DNA of 64,000 nucleotides from contig CAZICM010000010.1 in assembly GCA_964537685.1 (NCBI GenBank), positions 124,001-188,000 of the forward strand, in the 5' to 3' direction. The position numbers were made by a program, and so were the translations under genes. The notes under the pieces were generated by a model. It saw only the letters and a list, made by a program, of their open reading frames with translations. It was not told the origin of the DNA and did no database searches. Position 1 is the first letter of the stretch, and every line of letters begins with the position of its first letter. This DNA is from CAZICM01 sp964537685. GTDB taxonomy: Bacteria; Myxococcota_A; Polyangia; Polyangiales; Polyangiaceae. This document shows positions 62,220 through 64,000 of this stretch, in pieces.

Positions 62220-63398
62220 TTAGAAGCCAAAACCGGGCAGGGCAAAACCGGTTCCTCCGGTGGCGCGCCATGTATTGGCGGTTTGAATCACGATCGGCCG
62301 GCGGACGACGGGATGAGGGTGCGTCATCTCAAATCCAAACAGGATGACGGCGGGCGTGAGCTGATCGAGCGCGAGGAAGAAGTCGATGGTTAAGATCGCG
62401 CCGCCCTCGGTCCAGCGGTAGCCCTGGCGGCGGGAGCCGGCCGTCAGCAAGTTGTTGACGCCTGCGACATCGGAGGCGATTTCGTTGGGCTGATTAAATG
62501 CGGGCAATACACGGGTCATCAGGCGGCCGAAGGTGCCCGGTGTTACGCCTTTGCTGCCTCCTCCGTTGGCGCATCCTGTGTGCCCCAGATGATGATGCGC
62601 GAGTTCGTGGCCCATAACGAAGGCTATTTGTTCATCCAAGAGTTCGTGCTGGCGAGCGACTTTGCGGCTGTCGACATGCTGGATGGGGTCGACAAAGCCG
62701 GGGCCGGGCCGGACGATGGGCTGGCCGGGGCGCTGATTCTGAGCGAGGAGCTGGAGATAGCCGTCGAGTTTTTTCGTTCCAAAGATTTCGTCGGTGGCTT
62801 TGAATTGAGCAATATGCGCTTCGATTTCAAGCAATCCGTCGGTGATGGCCATCAAGGGCTGGCCTTGGTCGTCACAGGCCGCGAAGGCATTGACATCGCC
62901 GACGGTTGTATCGGCGAAGAGCGGGACATTTTGCACTTTGGCTTTGGTTTGAGGCGGAAGCGCATTGACGAGTTCTGAAACGACCATGCTGACTTCATTG
63001 CGCAGGTATTGAATGTCGATGTTGTTGATTGGGTCGTTGAGAACGGGCGGGCCGCTGGGTACGGGGTTTGGGAAGGTGGGTTGGGGCGCCGGTTGTTGGG
63101 GATAGGTCGGCTGGGGCTGGGGATAGCCGGGCTGTTGGGGATAGCCGGGCTGTTGGGGATAGCCGGGCTGTTGGGGGTAGCCTTGCTGCGGGTAGCCCTG
63201 CTGTGGATAACCCTGCTGTGGATAGCCTTGATACTGGCCGCTTTGCGACGTGTTCCTCGACGATGAAGAACGAGGGCAGCCGGAAAGCATAAGAACGGCG
63301 GCCGAGGCCAGACCGAGCACGGAGAGAGCGCGGCCAAGTGTGCGGCTCTTGTTGAATGAACGCTGTGGAAGGGCTGTGGGGTTCTGCATCTGATTCAT
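62220..63398 (-). CDS. M48-like zinc metalloprotease lipoprotein with Gln/Pro/Tyr repeats
   Basis: 392 residues. Lipobox Cys41 (SAAVLMLSGC), then a repeat segment of four to nine YPQQG/YPQQPG units encoded by 15-18 base repeats (about 63110-63240). The protease core has HELAHHHLGH starting at residue 264 and the third-ligand helix NEIASDVAG at about 305-313, as in M48 peptidases; the C-terminal THPHPVVRRP matches the family. A periplasmic or surface peptidase, possibly for envelope quality control. The divergent lipoprotein gene is 135 bases upstream. Confidence 0.85.
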   Translation of the reverse strand: MNQMQNPTALPQRSFNKSRTLGRALSVLGLASAAVLMLSGCPRSSSSRNTSQSGQYQGYPQQGYPQQGYPQQGYPQQPGYPQQPGYPQQPGYPQPQPTYPQQPAPQPTFPNPVPSGPPVLNDPINNIDIQYLRNEVSMVVSELVNALPPQTKAKVQNVPLFADTTVGDVNAFAACDDQGQPLMAITDGLLEIEAHIAQFKATDEIFGTKKLDGYLQLLAQNQRPGQPIVRPGPGFVDPIQHVDSRKVARQHELLDEQIAFVMGHELAHHHLGHTGCANGGGSKGVTPGTFGRLMTRVLPAFNQPNEIASDVAGVNNLLTAGSRRQGYRWTEGGAILTIDFFLALDQLTPAVILFGFEMTHPHPVVRRPIVIQTANTWRATGGTGFALPGFGF

Positions 63399-63533
63399 CG
63401 CTCGCTCAACGGGTTTCTGGCAAAGGGGCTTACAGCATAGCGCAGCGCCGAAAAGCAAAGGCTTTTGCCTAAATTCAACATCGGGCCTGAGCTTCTTTGG
63501 CGGGGCGGCGCGTCCAGAAAGACAGGGAACGGC

Positions 63534-64000
63534 ATGCAAAATATCCAACGGAGCGCCGCTATTTTTGTGCTTGGGCTGATGGGATGCGCTTACCATGCGG
63601 GCTGTGGTGGTGCGGCCTCCACGGAGTCGGCAACGCCGGATTTTAAGGCGTCAACCCTTTCGGATGATTTCGCCGCGCTGGACTATAACGAGGGACTTAT
63701 TTCGCAGGCTTTGGGTTATCCGGCCGCCGCGCCCGCCGTATCGGATGCCGGACCTGGCCCGGCGGGCGGCGATCCTGCTGCAGGTTCTGCAGCCACCTCG
63801 CCTGCTACTTCTCCGCCCCCGCCGCCGGCAAGCGCCGCCCCCGCAGAAATGTCGTCTCAAAAGCTAAACGAAAGCGGCGGCGATGAACGCGGGTCTCAAA
63901 GCCCCTGTGAAATCGCTTGCCGGGCGCTCTCATCGATGAAGCGTTCGACCGACCATGTATGTGAGATCTCAAGCGATCAGGACGAACGCTGTTCACGGGC
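63534..64000 (+). CDS. Lipoprotein, start only (3' end outside window)
   Basis: The frame is open from ATG 63534 (AGGGA upstream) to the window end, so the gene is incomplete at its 3' side. A lipobox is seen (IFVLGLMGC), then a Cys-containing stretch, a Pro/Ala linker (PATSPPPPPASA) and, near the end of the visible part, a Cys-rich helical motif (PCEIACRALSSMKRSTDHVC). Myxobacteria encode many lipoproteins with this PCxxxC start of a helical domain; the role is unknown. Confidence 0.75.
   Translation, partial: MQNIQRSAAIFVLGLMGCAYHAGCGGAASTESATPDFKASTLSDDFAALDYNEGLISQALGYPAAAPAVSDAGPGPAGGDPAAGSAATSPATSPPPPPASAAPAEMSSQKLNESGGDERGSQSPCEIACRALSSMKRSTDHVCEISSDQDERCSR

Overview
The window reads as a chromosomal stretch from a myxobacterium-like organism, probably Polyangiales (Myxococcota). 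I infer this from gene content only. There are three eukaryote-type Ser/Thr kinases and a PP2C phosphatase, PEGA/TPR and TonB-like Pro-rich proteins, a sigma-54 activator with an FHA domain, tandem FGE-like membrane proteins, and many lipoproteins whose lipidated Cys is followed by a long Ser/Gly-rich linker. Coding density is high and the sequence is fairly GC-rich. I see no plasmid, prophage or replication-origin genes and no CRISPR array.

Layout. 0-4 kb: C-terminus of a kinase, then an outer-membrane-like protein / ECF sigma / FecR-type anti-sigma operon. 4-10 kb: Cys-rich lipoprotein, YHYH lipoprotein, a membrane-anchored exported protein, and two paralogous metallophosphoesterase lipoproteins. 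10-11.6 kb: a REP-associated (RAYT/Y1, HUH) transposase-like gene between two arrays of short repeats. 11.6-17.5 kb: a polyhydroxyalkanoate island (alpha/beta hydrolase, atypical KAS III, PhaR, acyl-CoA ligase, PhaE-like, class III PhaC). 17.5-30 kb: GDSL lipoprotein, transketolase, class I amidotransferase, metzincin lipoprotein, MurJ, a YkuD-like protein lacking its Cys, a structured non-coding block, tRNA(CAT), a TonB-like protein and TatD. 30-35.5 kb: accessory region with a 42-bp tandem array, a PD-(D/E)XK-like gene with a fresh partial duplication, a DoxX-like protein, an esterase and a REP array. 35.5-46.6 kb: signalling block (PrkA, two kinases, zinc-ribbon protein, tRNA, two FGE-like proteins), then UvrA. 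46.6-64 kb: DksA-like, Nudix, HTH-receiver, AmiC-type amidase, a long Ala/Pro-rich membrane protein, a paralogue of the 30-kb unknown gene, PEGA protein, sigma-54 activator, PP2C, an ABC-2 exporter and two lipoproteins.

The most striking signal is a dispersed repeat family with core GAAGTGGCTGGCACCTC or its complement. It can fold as a small mismatched hairpin (GAAGTG / GCTGG loop / CACCTC). I find related copies at about nine places, mostly just beyond or overlapping the stop codons of genes, flanking the RAYT gene on both sides, and twice inside coding sequences in frame. Other points worth following are the RAYT itself (HUH present, usual Tyr position apparently Met), the KAS III with Cys but neither catalytic His nor Asn, the Cys-less YkuD protein, two paralogous unknown genes each behind a pyrimidine-rich leader, and a block of long-range hairpins before tRNA-Met. 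All family names come from motif reading; no database search was possible.
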